Assembly: GCA_050250955.1 (NCBI GenBank)
Contig: JBFWNR010000011.1
Coordinates: 1-64,000, forward strand
DNA: 64,000 nucleotides
Source: CAWAYR01 sp050250955
GTDB taxonomy: Bacteria > Acidobacteriota > Vicinamibacteria > Vicinamibacterales > UBA2999
Reading direction: 5' to 3'
Numbering within the stretch: the stretch's first letter is position 1; every line of letters starts with the position of its first letter. Shown here in pieces: positions 27,598 through 42,000 of the stretch. The notes beneath the pieces were generated by a model. That model had not been told where the DNA came from. It worked only from the letters and a program-made list of their open reading frames with translations, and ran no database searches. The position numbers and the translations under genes were made by a program.

Positions 27598-29735
27598 ATG
27601 CCTCAAACGCTTCAACAGGCCCTCCAAAGCTTCAATCGCGCCAAGACTGCTGAACTGGACGCAGAGGTCGAGACGATTCGTCAGACGATCGTCAATAGGT
27701 TCCCGCTGGAGTCTTGGGGCGACATGCCGCTTGAACGCTATGCGCTCGGCCAGCAGGATCACCCCGATAGTTTCTGCCGATGGATGGAGTTCAAGAGCAC
27801 TGAGCTCGGCAGTATCAGCGGTGGAAGCTCAGCCAAGACGATCATCTATAAGCATAGGGACAAGCCGGGCTGGCACTTCCCTCCTTCGTTCCCCGACGAG
27901 CAGCAGGCGTGGTTCGCCCTACGAGAAAGTGTGGCCACGATGCTCACGCGGGCGCGGGCTGGCGAGTGGGACGTTCTTCAGGATCTGCTGCCGTTTCAAT
28001 ACGGACCGGCGCTCTGGCTGAAGACACTGCACGTCTATTTTCCGTCAGAAATCCTTCCCGTCTATTCCACGGCGCACCTTGCGCGGTTCAGGTATCGGTT
28101 GCGCAACATCTATCACAGAACCTCTACTAAGCTCGGTCCTGTAGCGCTGAACAGGAGACTGCTCAGCGAACTGCGCGACACGCCTGAGCTCGACGGGTTC
28201 GGCAATCACGAACTGGCCAGGTTCCTGTACCACTGGGATGATCCACGGGAAGCGAGCTCCGTCTACAAGATCGCCCCCGGCGAAGATGCCAAGTTGTGGC
28301 CGCAGTGCCTCGCCGGCGGTTACGTTGCCGTCGGCTGGCCAGTGGTGGGCGACCTCAGCGCCTTCGAGAGCTTCCCGGAGTTCGAGGCCAGGTTTCGTGG
28401 AGAGTACCTATCGCACTACGGAGACACGCTCGCCGGAAAGGCAACCGTCACGCGAAAAGCAAAAGAGCTGTGGTTGCTCATGAAGATGGAACCCGGCGAC
28501 CTCGTGCTGGCGAATCGAGGCATGAGTCAGATCCTGGCCGTAGGCACGGTGCAGGATCCGCCCTACGAGTGGGCCGAAGACGGCGGCGCGTATCCTCATC
28601 GTATTCGTGTCACGTGGGACACAGCTCAGGCCAGACCCATTCCCCCTCAGTCGCGTTGGGCATTCGTCACTGTGGCTCCCGTATCCATTGAGCTGTACGA
28701 GCAGTTGATGTCAGGTCAGCCCAGTACGCCACACCCAGTTGCGCCGATCCGGCTGCCGCCCGTGGACAAGACGCTCGTGCAACTGGGTGAGCGGCTCGAA
28801 GAGCGGAAGCAACTCATCCTCTACGGGCCTCCAGGAACGGGGAAGACCTTCACTGCAGGCGGTTCCTCCTCCATTGGCTGCTGACGCAAGATGCAGCATC
28901 GGCGTCAGAGGTCCTGGCGGATCCAGTTAAGGCGGCCAATGCGTGGCACCAGTACACCTCTGCGCTTGGCGAGTCTGTGCCGCGCGTGACGGCCGTCACG
29001 TTTCACCCATCGTATTCGTACGAGGACTTCGTCGAGGGGTTTCGGCCAGCGGCTACCCCCGGCGAAGGGCTGCGCCTGTCCCTTCAGGATGGCATCTTCA
29101 AACGAGTGTGTACTCATGCTGCGGAGCGCCCAGAGCAGACGTTCGTAGTTCTGATTGATGAGATCAATCGCGGTAACCTCCCCCGAATCTTTGGCGAGCT
29201 GATCACGGTGCTCGAGTCCGACAAGCGCAACACGTCGGTCGTGCTGGCGCAGAGTCGGCAGTCGTTATCGGTGCCATCCAACGTGTACATCGTCGGCACG
29301 ATGAACACTGCTGACCGAAGCATCAAGATGCTCGACGCGGCCATCCGCAGGCGATTCGCGTTCCACGAACTCATGCCGGAACCTGGGCTTCTAGCAGGCC
29401 AGCGGTTCGGCGACTTGGCGCTCGACGCGTTTCTGGAGCACCTGAACCAGAAGATCATCGCGAAGTTCGGCCGCGAAAAGCAGATCGGCCACTCCTACTT
29501 CCTGGTGGACGACGAGCCCGTTCAGGACCCGCAGGAATTCGCGAATCGCGTGCGGTATGAGGTGATCCCCCTCTTGCAGGAATACTGCTACGAGGACTAT
29601 CGAACCCTGGCGGAGCTTCTTGGGACGGAGATCGTGGATCGCGATGCCCAGCGGGTGCGATCCGAAGTCGTAGATCTGCCGGAGTCCCTTGTCGCCGCTC
29701 TCGACAATCTGATGAACAAGCCCCAGGGCGTATGA
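27598..29735 (+). pseudogene. mcrB: McrB-like AAA+ GTPase, frameshifted
   Basis: Motor subunit of a modification-dependent restriction system. The first frame (27598-28884) encodes a 220-residue N-terminal region, then an EVE/PUA-like reader domain (CLAGGYVAVGW, MEPGDLVLANRGMSQILAVG), then Walker A LYGPPGTGKT near residue 409. The frame then ends within ten codons. The second frame resumes exactly at CGG 28860-28862 (RFLLHWLLTQDA) and carries HPSYSYEDFVEGF, Walker B VLIDEINRGNLPRIFGE and the McrB block GTMNTADRS, to 29735. Loss of one base at about 28858 (GCA GAG CGG becoming GCAGGCGG) explains it. It could be a true mutation or a sequencing error; without repair the motor is split and inactive. 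The stop overlaps mcrC (ATGA). Confidence 0.85.
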
Positions 29736-31024
29736 CGACCCCTCCCACTGTGGAGCTCTCGGAATGGGATGCGGTTGAGCGCCCAGGAGCCCGGCTGTCC
29801 CCGGCCGACCGTACAGCGGCATGGGCATTGAAGTCGAGCAAGCGTCTGGACATTGACGAGCTTCGCGACGGTGTTCGGATCGTGGCCCGTGGATGGATCG
29901 GCGTTGTACGGCTCGAGAGCTGCACCGTGCGGGTGCGTCCGACCCTCGTCAACGGGCACCGCGGCCTGGTGAAGATACTGCAATACGTCAGGCGCCTGTC
30001 GCTCGTGAAGTGGATGAGGGAGAAAGCACCGTTCGTCGCCGACGACGTCGACTGGGTCGATCTGATGGCGTGGCTTCTGGCCGACGCTTGCGACGACGTG
30101 CTCCGAGCGGGGCCACAAGCCGACTACGTCTGGCAACGGGACGAGCTACGGGTGCTGCGCGGGCGGATAGATGCTAAAGCCCAGGTCTTGCGCCGCTTCG
30201 GGCGGGTTGACACGATCATCTGCGAGTTCGACGAGCGCACCTCGGCCATCGCCGGAAACCCCTGGCTCGTGCGCGGTCTGACAGCCTCGCGCCGGGGTGT
30301 CGGCGATCAGGCAGTCAGGGACCGGGTCAGCCGAGCGTGCACCGCCTGGAGCGAGGTCTGCCGTGACGACCCGTCTGAGCCCCTTCCCAAACCTGAGCTG
30401 ACGAGAGCGACCGTCCATTACAGGGATGCCCTCGAGCTGGCTTATTTGCTGATCGACGGACTTGGCGCCTCGGATCTGCTGATGCCTGGCGTTGTGGCAG
30501 GGCGATCGTTCCTGCTGAACATGCCGCGGCTATTCGAGGAGCTCGTTGGGCATCTCGTCCGCGAAATTGGAAGCGCCAACTCGCTGGACGTGGCTGCCCA
30601 ACATCGCGAAGAGTCCGTCCTCTGGGATCCGGACCTGAACCGGCGCTTCGGCAGCGTGCGCCCGGATTTGCTCGTGGAGAGTCGCGATCGGCAGATTCGC
30701 ATACCGATCGATGCCAAGTACAAGGACTACGGCCATCAGAAGCTGAAGCAGGGCGACCTGTATCAGGGTGCGCTGTACGCCGCGACCCTCGCTCGGCCGC
30801 CCAAAGGGCGGCTGCCGACATGTCTGATGTTCTATCCGGCCCAGGATGCCACCGCTCGACCGCAGCGGGTCCAGGTGCGGGTGAATGGAGTAGGCACTGC
30901 GGAAGTGGTCGTGATGGGCCTGCCCATGGAAGACCTGCTCCACCGGCTGCCGCATCCGAACCTGGAATCCACCATGGCGTCTGCGCCCTGGCAAGCGGAG
31001 CTGATGGAACTCGTGGCGACATGA
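29732..31024 (+). CDS. mcrC: McrC-like endonuclease subunit
   Basis: A 430-residue partner of McrB. An N-terminal beta-rich region contains GVRIVARGWIGVVRLESCTV and VRRLSLVKW. The C-terminal PD-(D/E)xK nuclease shows SVRPDLLVESRDRQIRIPID followed by AKYKDY, with Asp near 309 and the D-A-K triad near 325-327. It cuts DNA when loaded by the GTPase subunit on modified sites. Its start overlaps the mcrB stop by 4 nt. The gene is intact, unlike mcrB. Confidence 0.88.
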   Translation: MTTPPTVELSEWDAVERPGARLSPADRTAAWALKSSKRLDIDELRDGVRIVARGWIGVVRLESCTVRVRPTLVNGHRGLVKILQYVRRLSLVKWMREKAPFVADDVDWVDLMAWLLADACDDVLRAGPQADYVWQRDELRVLRGRIDAKAQVLRRFGRVDTIICEFDERTSAIAGNPWLVRGLTASRRGVGDQAVRDRVSRACTAWSEVCRDDPSEPLPKPELTRATVHYRDALELAYLLIDGLGASDLLMPGVVAGRSFLLNMPRLFEELVGHLVREIGSANSLDVAAQHREESVLWDPDLNRRFGSVRPDLLVESRDRQIRIPIDAKYKDYGHQKLKQGDLYQGALYAATLARPPKGRLPTCLMFYPAQDATARPQRVQVRVNGVGTAEVVVMGLPMEDLLHRLPHPNLESTMASAPWQAELMELVAT

Positions 31025-31354
31025 TGCTTCCGGAGTGAATCCATGCGCTGACGCCAATGCGTCGAGAGCTGCGGACCTAGGTGTCTCGTCGAAGAGTGCC
31101 CTGAGCTCTGGGTTGAGAAGTCTGACGTCGAATCATTGGTTTCACGTCCGTCTAAGCTCCCGGGGCGATACTCTCGCGCTTGCATCCGGCTCATCAGTGA
31201 CTTGGCGGTCGGCGAAGCGGTGGCGGCCCTTGGTCGTTCGGCCGAAAACAGGGAGCGAGCCGTGACCTGCGATGTCTCGGAGGGCCGCCGAAATGGTACC
31301 GAAACAGGCTGTGAGGGCGACTCCTGACACAGGTGGAGAGGCAGCGGGATAGAC
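31025..31354. other. Intergenic region, no gene seen
   Basis: About 330 nt between McrBC and the next operon. Open frames here are Ser/Arg-rich and lack ribosome sites. The G+C content looks somewhat lower than in the flanking genes. It should hold the promoter for the following gene, but I cannot place one with confidence. Confidence 0.4.
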
Positions 31355-32005
31355 ATGACCGAGCGCTTCCCCGGACAGCATCGTGCGCGCCGTCTCGTCG
31401 AACTCGGCGACCAGTTGTACGCCCTCAAGGAGCGCATCACCCGGTGGTACGGCAACACCTCGATGGAACTGAGACGTCTCGAGGAGGCGCGCTCATCGCA
31501 GGACGTCACGGCAATGGAGAACGCTCTACGCTGGCTGCAGGGTCGCCTGGAGATCCCGCCGGAGCGACTCCAGCTCGCTGAGCGGCTGGAAGCCTTGAGG
31601 CCGCAGGTGCGGGCCGCGTTCGGTCCCGGAAGCCAGGAGCTTCGGGATATCGCCGGTGCGCTACGGCTCGCCCATGTCGAAGACATGCGGAATACATTCG
31701 CCACCATCAGCCGCAAGCTACACGAAGCGGCCAATGGCCCTGACGCACCGGGGTTCGTCGCCGAGGGCTGGGCCGGACCGGTCCCGGATACGAGCTACGG
31801 AAGCCGCCCCACCCGCCAAGCGCCGGTCAGCACGCCACGAGAATCACCAACACCGAGGGCCGCACTCGTCGGAACTCCCGAGCGAACGGCCCGGCAGGCC
31901 GGGCCGTCGGGTTCACGTGTCCGGCGCCCGAGAACGTGCGTGAGCTGCGGCCAGGTGCTGGCGATGGCTACCGACGACGTGTGCTACGGCTGCAAACCCC
32001 GTTGA
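31355..32005 (+). CDS. Hypothetical protein with coiled N terminus and C-terminal zinc ribbon
   Basis: A 216-residue protein. Residues 1-125 are helical and charged (LVELGDQLYALKERITRWYG, ALRWLQGRLEIPPERLQLAE). Residues 125-190 are a Pro/Ser/Thr-rich linker. The end RTCVSCGQVLAMATDDVCYG then C forms a compact CxxC-x13-CxxC zinc ribbon. I do not recognise the family. It is 69 nt upstream of the helicase gene and may be its first operon member. A role in binding nucleic acid or a protein partner through the ribbon is inference. Confidence 0.6.
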   Translation: MTERFPGQHRARRLVELGDQLYALKERITRWYGNTSMELRRLEEARSSQDVTAMENALRWLQGRLEIPPERLQLAERLEALRPQVRAAFGPGSQELRDIAGALRLAHVEDMRNTFATISRKLHEAANGPDAPGFVAEGWAGPVPDTSYGSRPTRQAPVSTPRESPTPRAALVGTPERTARQAGPSGSRVRRPRTCVSCGQVLAMATDDVCYGCKPR

Positions 32006-32074
32006 GTCAACGCTGGCCCGGGCCGTGTCTGAACGATATCCTACAGACCCTCAACATCCCCTCTGACCTCCGGC

Positions 32075-35000
32075 ATGGCCACACTCGAACAACTGACGCC
32101 AGGCGCCTCCGTGCGCGGCATCCTGCCCGACGCCCTCGCCACCGTTGTCAGCGTCCAGTGGTTCGGCTCCGAAGCCCTCGAGCTGACCTATAAGACGCCA
32201 GCCGGAACCGTGGCCAACGAGCTGCTGTACCGGCACGACGAGGCGCGTCTCGACGTCGCGCAGCAGGGGCGCCCGTGGAGCTTCGACGGCGATGGCGCCC
32301 TGTTCCGGTTGGTGTCTGAAGCGCAACGCATTCGCCTCGCCCATCTGTTCGATCCCGTGCTGGCCGTCCATACCTCCAACGTGGAGCCGCTGCCGCATCA
32401 GATCACCGCGGTGTACCAGTCGATGCTGCCGCGGCAGCCGCTCCGCTTCCTGCTGGCCGACGATCCGGGCGCCGGCAAGACCATCATGGCCGGTCTCCTG
32501 ATCAAGGAGCTGATTGCCCGCGGGGACCTGCAGCGCTGCCTCGTCGTGTGCCCGGGCAGTCTGGCAGAGCAGTGGCAGGACGAGCTGTACCAACGGTTTC
32601 AGCTCCCGTTCGAGATTCTGACCAACGACAAGCTCGAGGCAGCCCGCACCGGCAACTGGTTCCTGGAGACCAACCTGGCCATCGCGCGCCTCGACAAGCT
32701 GTCGCGCAACGACGACGTCCAGCAGAAGCTACAGGCGCCGGACTGCCGGTGGGATCTGGTGGTGTGCGACGAAGCGCACAAGATGTCCGCCACGGTCTTC
32801 GGGGGCGAGACCAAGTACACCAAGCGCTACCGGCTGGGGCAGCTGCTGTCCGGCCTCACCCGCCACTTCCTTCTGATGAGCGCCACGCCTCACAACGGCA
32901 AGGAAGCGGACTTCCAGCTGTTCATGGCGCTGCTCGACGGCGACCGCTTCGAGGGCCGGGTGCGCGATGGTGCCCACGTAGCAGACACGTCGGACCTGAT
33001 GCGGCGGATGGTCAAGGAGGAGCTGCTCAAGTTCGACGGCACGCCGCTCTTCCCTGAACGTATCGCCTATACCGTGCCCTACAAGCTGTCGGCGGCGGAG
33101 GCTCACCTCTACAAGTCGGTCACCGACTATGTTCGAGAAGAGTTCAACCGCGCCGACGCGCTGGAGAACGACAAGCGCGCCGGCACCGTCGGCTTCGCGC
33201 TCACCATCCTGCAGCGACGTCTGGCGTCGTCGCCGGAGGCCATTTATCAGTCCCTGCGTCGCCGGCGCGAGCGCCTCGAAAGCCGTCTGAGGGAGCTTGA
33301 GGTGCTGCAACGCGGTGGGCAGTCGCCCGTTGTCGCCTTCACGGTGCCGACGCTCGACCAGGAAGACGTGGAAGACCTGGACGAGGCGCCGGACGACGAG
33401 GTCGAGAAGGCCGAGGAAGAGATTCTCGACCAGGCCACGGCCGCCCGTTCGATCAGCGAGCTGAGAGCAGAGATCCTCACGTTGCAGCACCTGGAGGCCC
33501 TGGCGCTCGGTGTGCGGAGGAGCGGCACCGACACCAAATGGAAGTCACTGTCGGGCCTGCTACATGAGATCTTCACCGCTGCCGGCGCGTCGGGCATGGT
33601 GCGCGAGGCCAAGGCTCCCTACGGCTCTGGCGACATTCCCAAGCCAACACCGTCGCCGCACCAGAAGCTGGTGCTGTTCACCGAGCACCGTGACACGCTG
33701 AACTACCTGCACGACCGCATCACCACGCTGCTCGGTCGTCCCGAGGCGGTGGTGATGATCCACGGCGCCATGGGTCGTGAGGACCGGATGAAGGCCCAGG
33801 AGGCCTTCCGGCACGACCCAGCCGTGCAGGTGCTGCTCGCGACCGACGCAGCCGGCGAGGGCATCAACCTGCAGCGTGCTCACCTGATGGTGAACTACGA
33901 CCTGCCGTGGAACCCGAACCGTCTCGAGCAGCGCTTTGGGCGCATCCACCGCATCGGGCAGACCGAAGTGTGCCACCTGTGGAATCTGGTGGCGGAGGAA
34001 ACTCGCGAGGGCGACGTCTACCGGAAGCTGCTGGAGAAGCTCGAGGAGGCCCGGCGCGCCCTTGGCGGCCAGGTGTTCGACGTGCTCGGCAAGCTGCAGT
34101 TCGAAGAGGGCGGCGAGGCCCGCACGCTGCGCGACCTGCTGCTGAAGGCGATCCGCTACGGCGAGCAGCCCGAGGTCCGGGCGCGCCTCAGCACGGTGAT
34201 CGACAAGGCCCTCGACCGCGGCCATATTCAGAACCTGCTCGAAGACCATGCCCTGGCGCACGACGCCATGGACGCGAGCCGTGTCCAGCGCATCCGGGAA
34301 GACATGGAGCGTGCCGACGCCCGGCGGCTTCAGCCCCACTACATTGAGTCGTTCTTCCGGGAGGCCTTCCAGCGTCTGGGCGGTTCAATACGTCAGCGTG
34401 AGCCGCGCCGGTACGAAGTCACGCATGTGCCCCCACCGGTCGTGCACCGCGACCGCCTCATCGGCATCGGCACCCCGGTGCTGCCGCGGTACGAGCGTGT
34501 GGCCTTCGAGAAGTCGCTGGTCGCCCCCGCCGGTCAGCCACTGGCGGCGTTTGTCAGCCCCGGGCACCCGCTGCTCGATGCCGTCATCGACCTTACGCTG
34601 GAGCGAAATGCGGACCTGCTGAAGCGGGGTGCCGTGCTGGTGGACGAGCGCGACCCGAGCACCACACCCCGTGTGCTGTTCTACCTGGAGCACGCCATTC
34701 AGGACGCTTCGCTGACCAGGGGCGGCGACCGCCGCGTGGTCTCGAAGCGGGTTCTGTACGTGGAGCTCGATGCCAGCGGTGGCACACGACACATCCAGTA
34801 CGCCCCGTACCTCGACTTCCGCCCCCTGGCGGACGGCGACCCCGGCGTTGATGCCATCCTGAGCCGTGAGGAGTGTGCCTGGATCACGCAGGCACTCGAG
34901 AAGCGCGCACGGGCGCACGCCGTGGAGCACGTTGTGCCGCTGCATCTCTCTGAGGTCCGCGAGCCCCGGCTGGCGCTGATTGCCAAGACTGAGGCGGCGG

Positions 35001-35665
35001 TCAAGGAACGGCTGACGCGCGAGATCGCCTATTGGGACCATCGCGCCGCCCAGCTCAAGCAGCAAGAACAGGCCGGTCGGCCTAACGCGCGGCTGAACTC
35101 CGAGGAGGCACGGAAGCGCGCGGATCTCCTCCAGGGGCGGCTGCAGAAGCGCCTCGAAGACCTGAAGCTCGAGGCGCGGATCTCGCCGTTGCCGCCGGTG
35201 GTGCTGGGGGGCTTCCTCGTCGTGCCGAAGGGGCTGCTGACCTTGATGGGTGGGCAACCAGCAGAATCGGATTCCTCAACCACTGATAACCAGGCCGTGG
35301 CTGCTCGCGCGCGGGAGATCGTGATGGCCGTCGAGCGTGGGCTCGGCTTCGAACCGGTGGACCGGGAGTTCGAACAGTTGGGCTACGACATCGAAAGCCG
35401 AGTGCCTAATACTGGCAAGCTCCGCTTCATCGAGGTGAAGGGCCGCACTGCCGACGCGGACACCATCACGGTCACCCGCAACGAGATCCTGTACTCCCTG
35501 AACAAGCCCGACGACTTCGTGCTCGCCATCGTAGAGTTCGAAAACGTCGATCGACATCACGTCCACTACGTGCGCCGGCCGTTTAAGCAGGAGCCCGAGT
35601 TCGGCGTGACCAGCGTGAACTACGACATGGCCGGTCTCATCGGTCGAGGCGCTATGCCGAGTTGA
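32075..35665 (+). CDS. SNF2-type superfamily II helicase with C-terminal DUF3883 domain
   Basis: A 1196-residue DNA translocase/helicase. Motif I is DDPGAGKTIMAG near residue 128, motif II VVCDEAHKM near 229, motif III LLMSATPHNGK near 268, and motif VI EQRFGRIHRIGQ near 616. A charged insertion (about 420-470) separates the two RecA lobes. The C-terminal 110 residues (FEQLGYDIESR, KLRFIEVKGRTADADTITVT) are a DUF3883/NO-VEIN-type domain with PD-(D/E)xK-like spacing, and may bind or cut DNA. Proteins with this layout occur in putative phage-defence clusters with DUF1156 and DUF499 genes, as here. The next gene begins 7 nt after the stop. Confidence 0.88.
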   Translation: MATLEQLTPGASVRGILPDALATVVSVQWFGSEALELTYKTPAGTVANELLYRHDEARLDVAQQGRPWSFDGDGALFRLVSEAQRIRLAHLFDPVLAVHTSNVEPLPHQITAVYQSMLPRQPLRFLLADDPGAGKTIMAGLLIKELIARGDLQRCLVVCPGSLAEQWQDELYQRFQLPFEILTNDKLEAARTGNWFLETNLAIARLDKLSRNDDVQQKLQAPDCRWDLVVCDEAHKMSATVFGGETKYTKRYRLGQLLSGLTRHFLLMSATPHNGKEADFQLFMALLDGDRFEGRVRDGAHVADTSDLMRRMVKEELLKFDGTPLFPERIAYTVPYKLSAAEAHLYKSVTDYVREEFNRADALENDKRAGTVGFALTILQRRLASSPEAIYQSLRRRRERLESRLRELEVLQRGGQSPVVAFTVPTLDQEDVEDLDEAPDDEVEKAEEEILDQATAARSISELRAEILTLQHLEALALGVRRSGTDTKWKSLSGLLHEIFTAAGASGMVREAKAPYGSGDIPKPTPSPHQKLVLFTEHRDTLNYLHDRITTLLGRPEAVVMIHGAMGREDRMKAQEAFRHDPAVQVLLATDAAGEGINLQRAHLMVNYDLPWNPNRLEQRFGRIHRIGQTEVCHLWNLVAEETREGDVYRKLLEKLEEARRALGGQVFDVLGKLQFEEGGEARTLRDLLLKAIRYGEQPEVRARLSTVIDKALDRGHIQNLLEDHALAHDAMDASRVQRIREDMERADARRLQPHYIESFFREAFQRLGGSIRQREPRRYEVTHVPPPVVHRDRLIGIGTPVLPRYERVAFEKSLVAPAGQPLAAFVSPGHPLLDAVIDLTLERNADLLKRGAVLVDERDPSTTPRVLFYLEHAIQDASLTRGGDRRVVSKRVLYVELDASGGTRHIQYAPYLDFRPLADGDPGVDAILSREECAWITQALEKRARAHAVEHVVPLHLSEVREPRLALIAKTEAAVKERLTREIAYWDHRAAQLKQQEQAGRPNARLNSEEARKRADLLQGRLQKRLEDLKLEARISPLPPVVLGGFLVVPKGLLTLMGGQPAESDSSTTDNQAVAARAREIVMAVERGLGFEPVDREFEQLGYDIESRVPNTGKLRFIEVKGRTADADTITVTRNEILYSLNKPDDFVLAIVEFENVDRHHVHYVRRPFKQEPEFGVTSVNYDMAGLIGRGAMPS

Positions 35666-35672
35666 CGCGGCT

Positions 35673-35996
35673 ATGACACATCCGCCCAGTCCCTCCGCGT
35701 CAGCCCTCGCGTCGGCGTTTCACGGCGCCATGATGCAGATCTACCTGGATGCCAAGCGGGACGCCGGTTACAACGCCACCCGCTTCCTGCAGATGCTGAA
35801 CGAGCATGGTGGCGTTCAGACGGCCCACCGCCTTATTCCGCACATGTCCGAGGGCTTTTCGGAGCTCTGGAAACGCCAGCGACTTGACTTGACCGTTGAA
35901 GCGTTGGTGTTGCAGCCGCGGTGGGCTCCGTTGTTCTCGCTTGAGGAACTGGCGATAGCACGCCAGCGCCTGCAGGACTGCGGCTACACCGCATAG
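35673..35996 (+). CDS. Small defence-operon protein
   Basis: A 107-residue helical protein (MMQIYLDAKRDAGYNATRFL, GFSELWKRQRLDLTVEALVL, FSLEELAIARQRL). Proteins of this size and pattern are often encoded beside helicases or restriction genes, but I know of no function. It lies 7 nt after the helicase and 27 nt before the methylase in the same direction, so it is part of the operon. It may be a structural or specificity accessory. Confidence 0.7.
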   Translation: MTHPPSPSASALASAFHGAMMQIYLDAKRDAGYNATRFLQMLNEHGGVQTAHRLIPHMSEGFSELWKRQRLDLTVEALVLQPRWAPLFSLEELAIARQRLQDCGYTA

Positions 35997-36023
35997 AGCC
36001 AAGGCCAGGACTGGACCCCCAGA

Positions 36024-39030
<3,007 letters not shown>

Positions 39031-39038
<8 letters not shown>

Positions 39039-42000
39039 TATGGGTGCCGGACCGGTTGATCCCGATCCGCCTGAGCTGGATCGGGCACGCCAGCTGTTTC
39101 AGTTCCTCAAGGCGTTTGCCGAGCGCAGTGTGCCCACCAAGCGGGCTGTGGACGGCCAGCCATGGTACATGTGGCTGCGCGTGCTGCCATTACACCCCAG
39201 CGTGCGTCTCATCCCGCCGGACTTCTCGCCAGCCCCCGTCCAGGGGTCGGAGAGTGTAGACGAGCCGCTTCTCAGGGTCACGCGTCCCAAGGTCACCCGA
39301 CCGCCTGCGCCACCGGCTCAAATCGCCGAGTTCGTTGAAGACGACTGGGTCGAGCCGAACGGCAGCGCCAGGGTCAAGGCCACCCGGAACGTGATGGTGG
39401 ACGGACAGGCGCACGTGGAGGCGTTCGATGCCGAGCCCGCCCGGGTGACCGCCTACGAGAAGTGGAGCCGACTCTGGAAAGAGTGGGCAGCGAACGAGCG
39501 GCCGGCCCGTGCGGCGATGGACGTGTTCGAGAAGCTCTACGACCTCCGCAGCCGGATGGACAGGGAAGGGGAGCGCGTGGAGCTCGTGCTCGGCGACGGC
39601 AGACTCCGCTGGCGCACGCCGCTCGGGCCCATCGACCACCCGATTCTTCTTCAACGAGTCGAGCTCACCTTCGATCCGGAGGGGCCTGAGTTCCAGCTCG
39701 TCGATGCAGAGCGGCCGCCGGAGCTCTACGCCCCTCTGCTGCAGGAGGCCCAGGCCCTCACCGCCGAGCACCTGCAGCAAGTGCGTACGGATTTGCTGTC
39801 GGGGGCCTACCACCCCCTGGCTCGCGAGGCGACCGACGGGTTCTTCACACGGCTGGCACCGCGGCTGGATCGCCAGGGCGCGTTCGTCCGCGATGGCGAC
39901 GCACCAGCGCCGCCGGATGCCCCGACCATCGTCCGCGACGCCGTGCTGTTCCTGCGTACCCGTCAGGCCGGATTTGCTGAGGCGTTCGACAAGGTGCTGC
40001 AGGATCTGGAGCTCCGGAAGGAGGTGCCAGCCTCACTGACCCGGCTCGTCGGCATCGAGACGCCGGTCGCATCCCTCGAGGGAGCGGATGCCTCCGACAC
40101 CCCATGGGGCGAGCCCGCTGATGTGCTGCTAAGCAAGCCGGCGAATCAGGAGCAGGTGCGCATCGCGCGGGCCATCGAGCAGCACCGCGCCGTGCTGGTG
40201 CAGGGGCCTCCCGGCACCGGCAAGAGCCATACGATTGCCAACCTGATAGGTCACCTGGTGGCTCAGGGTAAGCGGGTGCTGGTGACCAGCCACACCAACA
40301 AGGCCCTCCGCGTGCTGCGGTCGCAGATCGTCGAGCCTCTGCAGCCGTTGTGCGTGGCCGTTCTCGGTAACGACCTGGAGAGCCGGAGCCAGCTCGAGCA
40401 GGCGGTGCGCGGCATCCTCACCCGGCTCACCAGCTCCTCTGCGGCGGAGCTTCAGGACGTGGCCCGCCGTCAGGCGCATCTGCGCAACGAGCTGAATCGG
40501 GCGATCGCGGACATCACGGCGCAGCTCCGCGCGGTCCGCGAGGCCGAATACACCCCAGTGGTCCTGGCTGGGAGCAGCCAGTCGCCAAGTGAGGCAGCGC
40601 GATGGGCACGGGAGCATGCCGCTGGCAACGACTGGGTTCCGGGCCCGGTCGTTTCTGCCAGCCCGATGCCCTTGTCCGCGGCCGATGTGGCGACCCTGTA
40701 CGGTCTCAACGGCCAGCTCACCCAGGCCGACGAAGCTGCCATTGACGAGCAGCCCCCAGACCCTGCTCAGCTGCCAACCCCCTCGGAGTTCGAGGGCTGG
40801 TTGGCGGCCCTGGCCGCCACCGAACCCGAAGAGTGGGTCCAGTTCTGGGTCCGCGGCCCCAACGAGTCCGACCTCCCGGCGCTGAGCGATCTCCTGACGG
40901 TGGCGCGAGCCATCGCCGGGGAGCTGTCGGGGTTCACCCCTTGGCAGCGGGCCATCGTCGCTGACGGGACGGCGAGTCCAACCGAGAAGGCGCAGTGGGT
41001 CAAGCTGGCGAAACTGGTCGCGGACGCCTACGGTGAATGGCAGCGCGCCCGCTCCGTGCTGCTCGATCACGCGGTGGAGCAGGTGGCCACAGGACCGGCT
41101 GAGGACCCGGCGGCCACATTCGACGCGATTGCGGCGCATCTGGATGCGGGCGGCGGCCTGGGTTGGATCCAGACAGGGGTCCTGCATCGGGAGTGGAAGC
41201 CCTTGGTGGAGGGCTCAAGAGTTGATGGGCATCCCCCGCGGACTGCGGCGCAGTTCAGAGCGCTGGCGGTGAAGCATCGCCTCGAGGCCACGCGCGAGTC
41301 GATTCGTGGGCGATGGAAGCGGCAGGCCGAGCCCATCGGGCTGCCACCGGTTGCGACTGGCGACTTCGAGCCAGCGCTGCACGAGCAGGCGACAAGCTTT
41401 CAGCGCCTTCTGGGCTGGTGGGGCCAACAGCGCGCCAGCCTGGATCAGGCGTGCCAGCCGGCCGGATTCCAGTGGACGCAGTTCCGCGATTGGCACGCAG
41501 CTCGTACAGCCGCGGCAACCGCATTCGAGCATGACTGCCGGCTTCTCGTCGGTCCGTTGGAAGAGGCGGTATCTGCGCGGATCGGAATGGCCAACCGCGC
41601 CAAGGCGATGAGACGTCTGCAGGAGACCAAGGCCTTCCTGGAGGGGTTCTCCGGCGCGCTGGTCGCGGAGTTGCTGAGCGCCGTGCGGACCCACGATCCG
41701 GTGGCCTATGCGAAGAGCCATGCCGCGCTGGTCCGACTTCACGCCAAGCGGATCCTATTGGTGCAACGCCGGCAGCTTCTGGAAGCATTGGCGGTGGCCG
41801 CTCCGGCGTGGGCGAAGGCCATTCAGAACCGCGTGGGCGTGCACGGCGAGAGCAAGACGCCGGGAGATCCGGAAACGGCCTGGCAGTGGCGGCAGATCAC
41901 CCAGGAGCTCGACCGCCGAGCGGCGCTGGACGAGGCCGCGCTTACGCGGCAGTTGCATCAGCGTCGCGACGAGCTCCGGGCAGCCACGGCCAGCCTGATC

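Noticed and set aside
28858..28862. Programmed frameshift in mcrB
   Set aside because: No slippery heptamer or stimulatory structure is visible, and the first frame stops soon after; mutation or error is simpler.
31035..31265. 76-codon open frame after mcrC
   Set aside because: Ser/Arg-rich and without a ribosome site or family resemblance.
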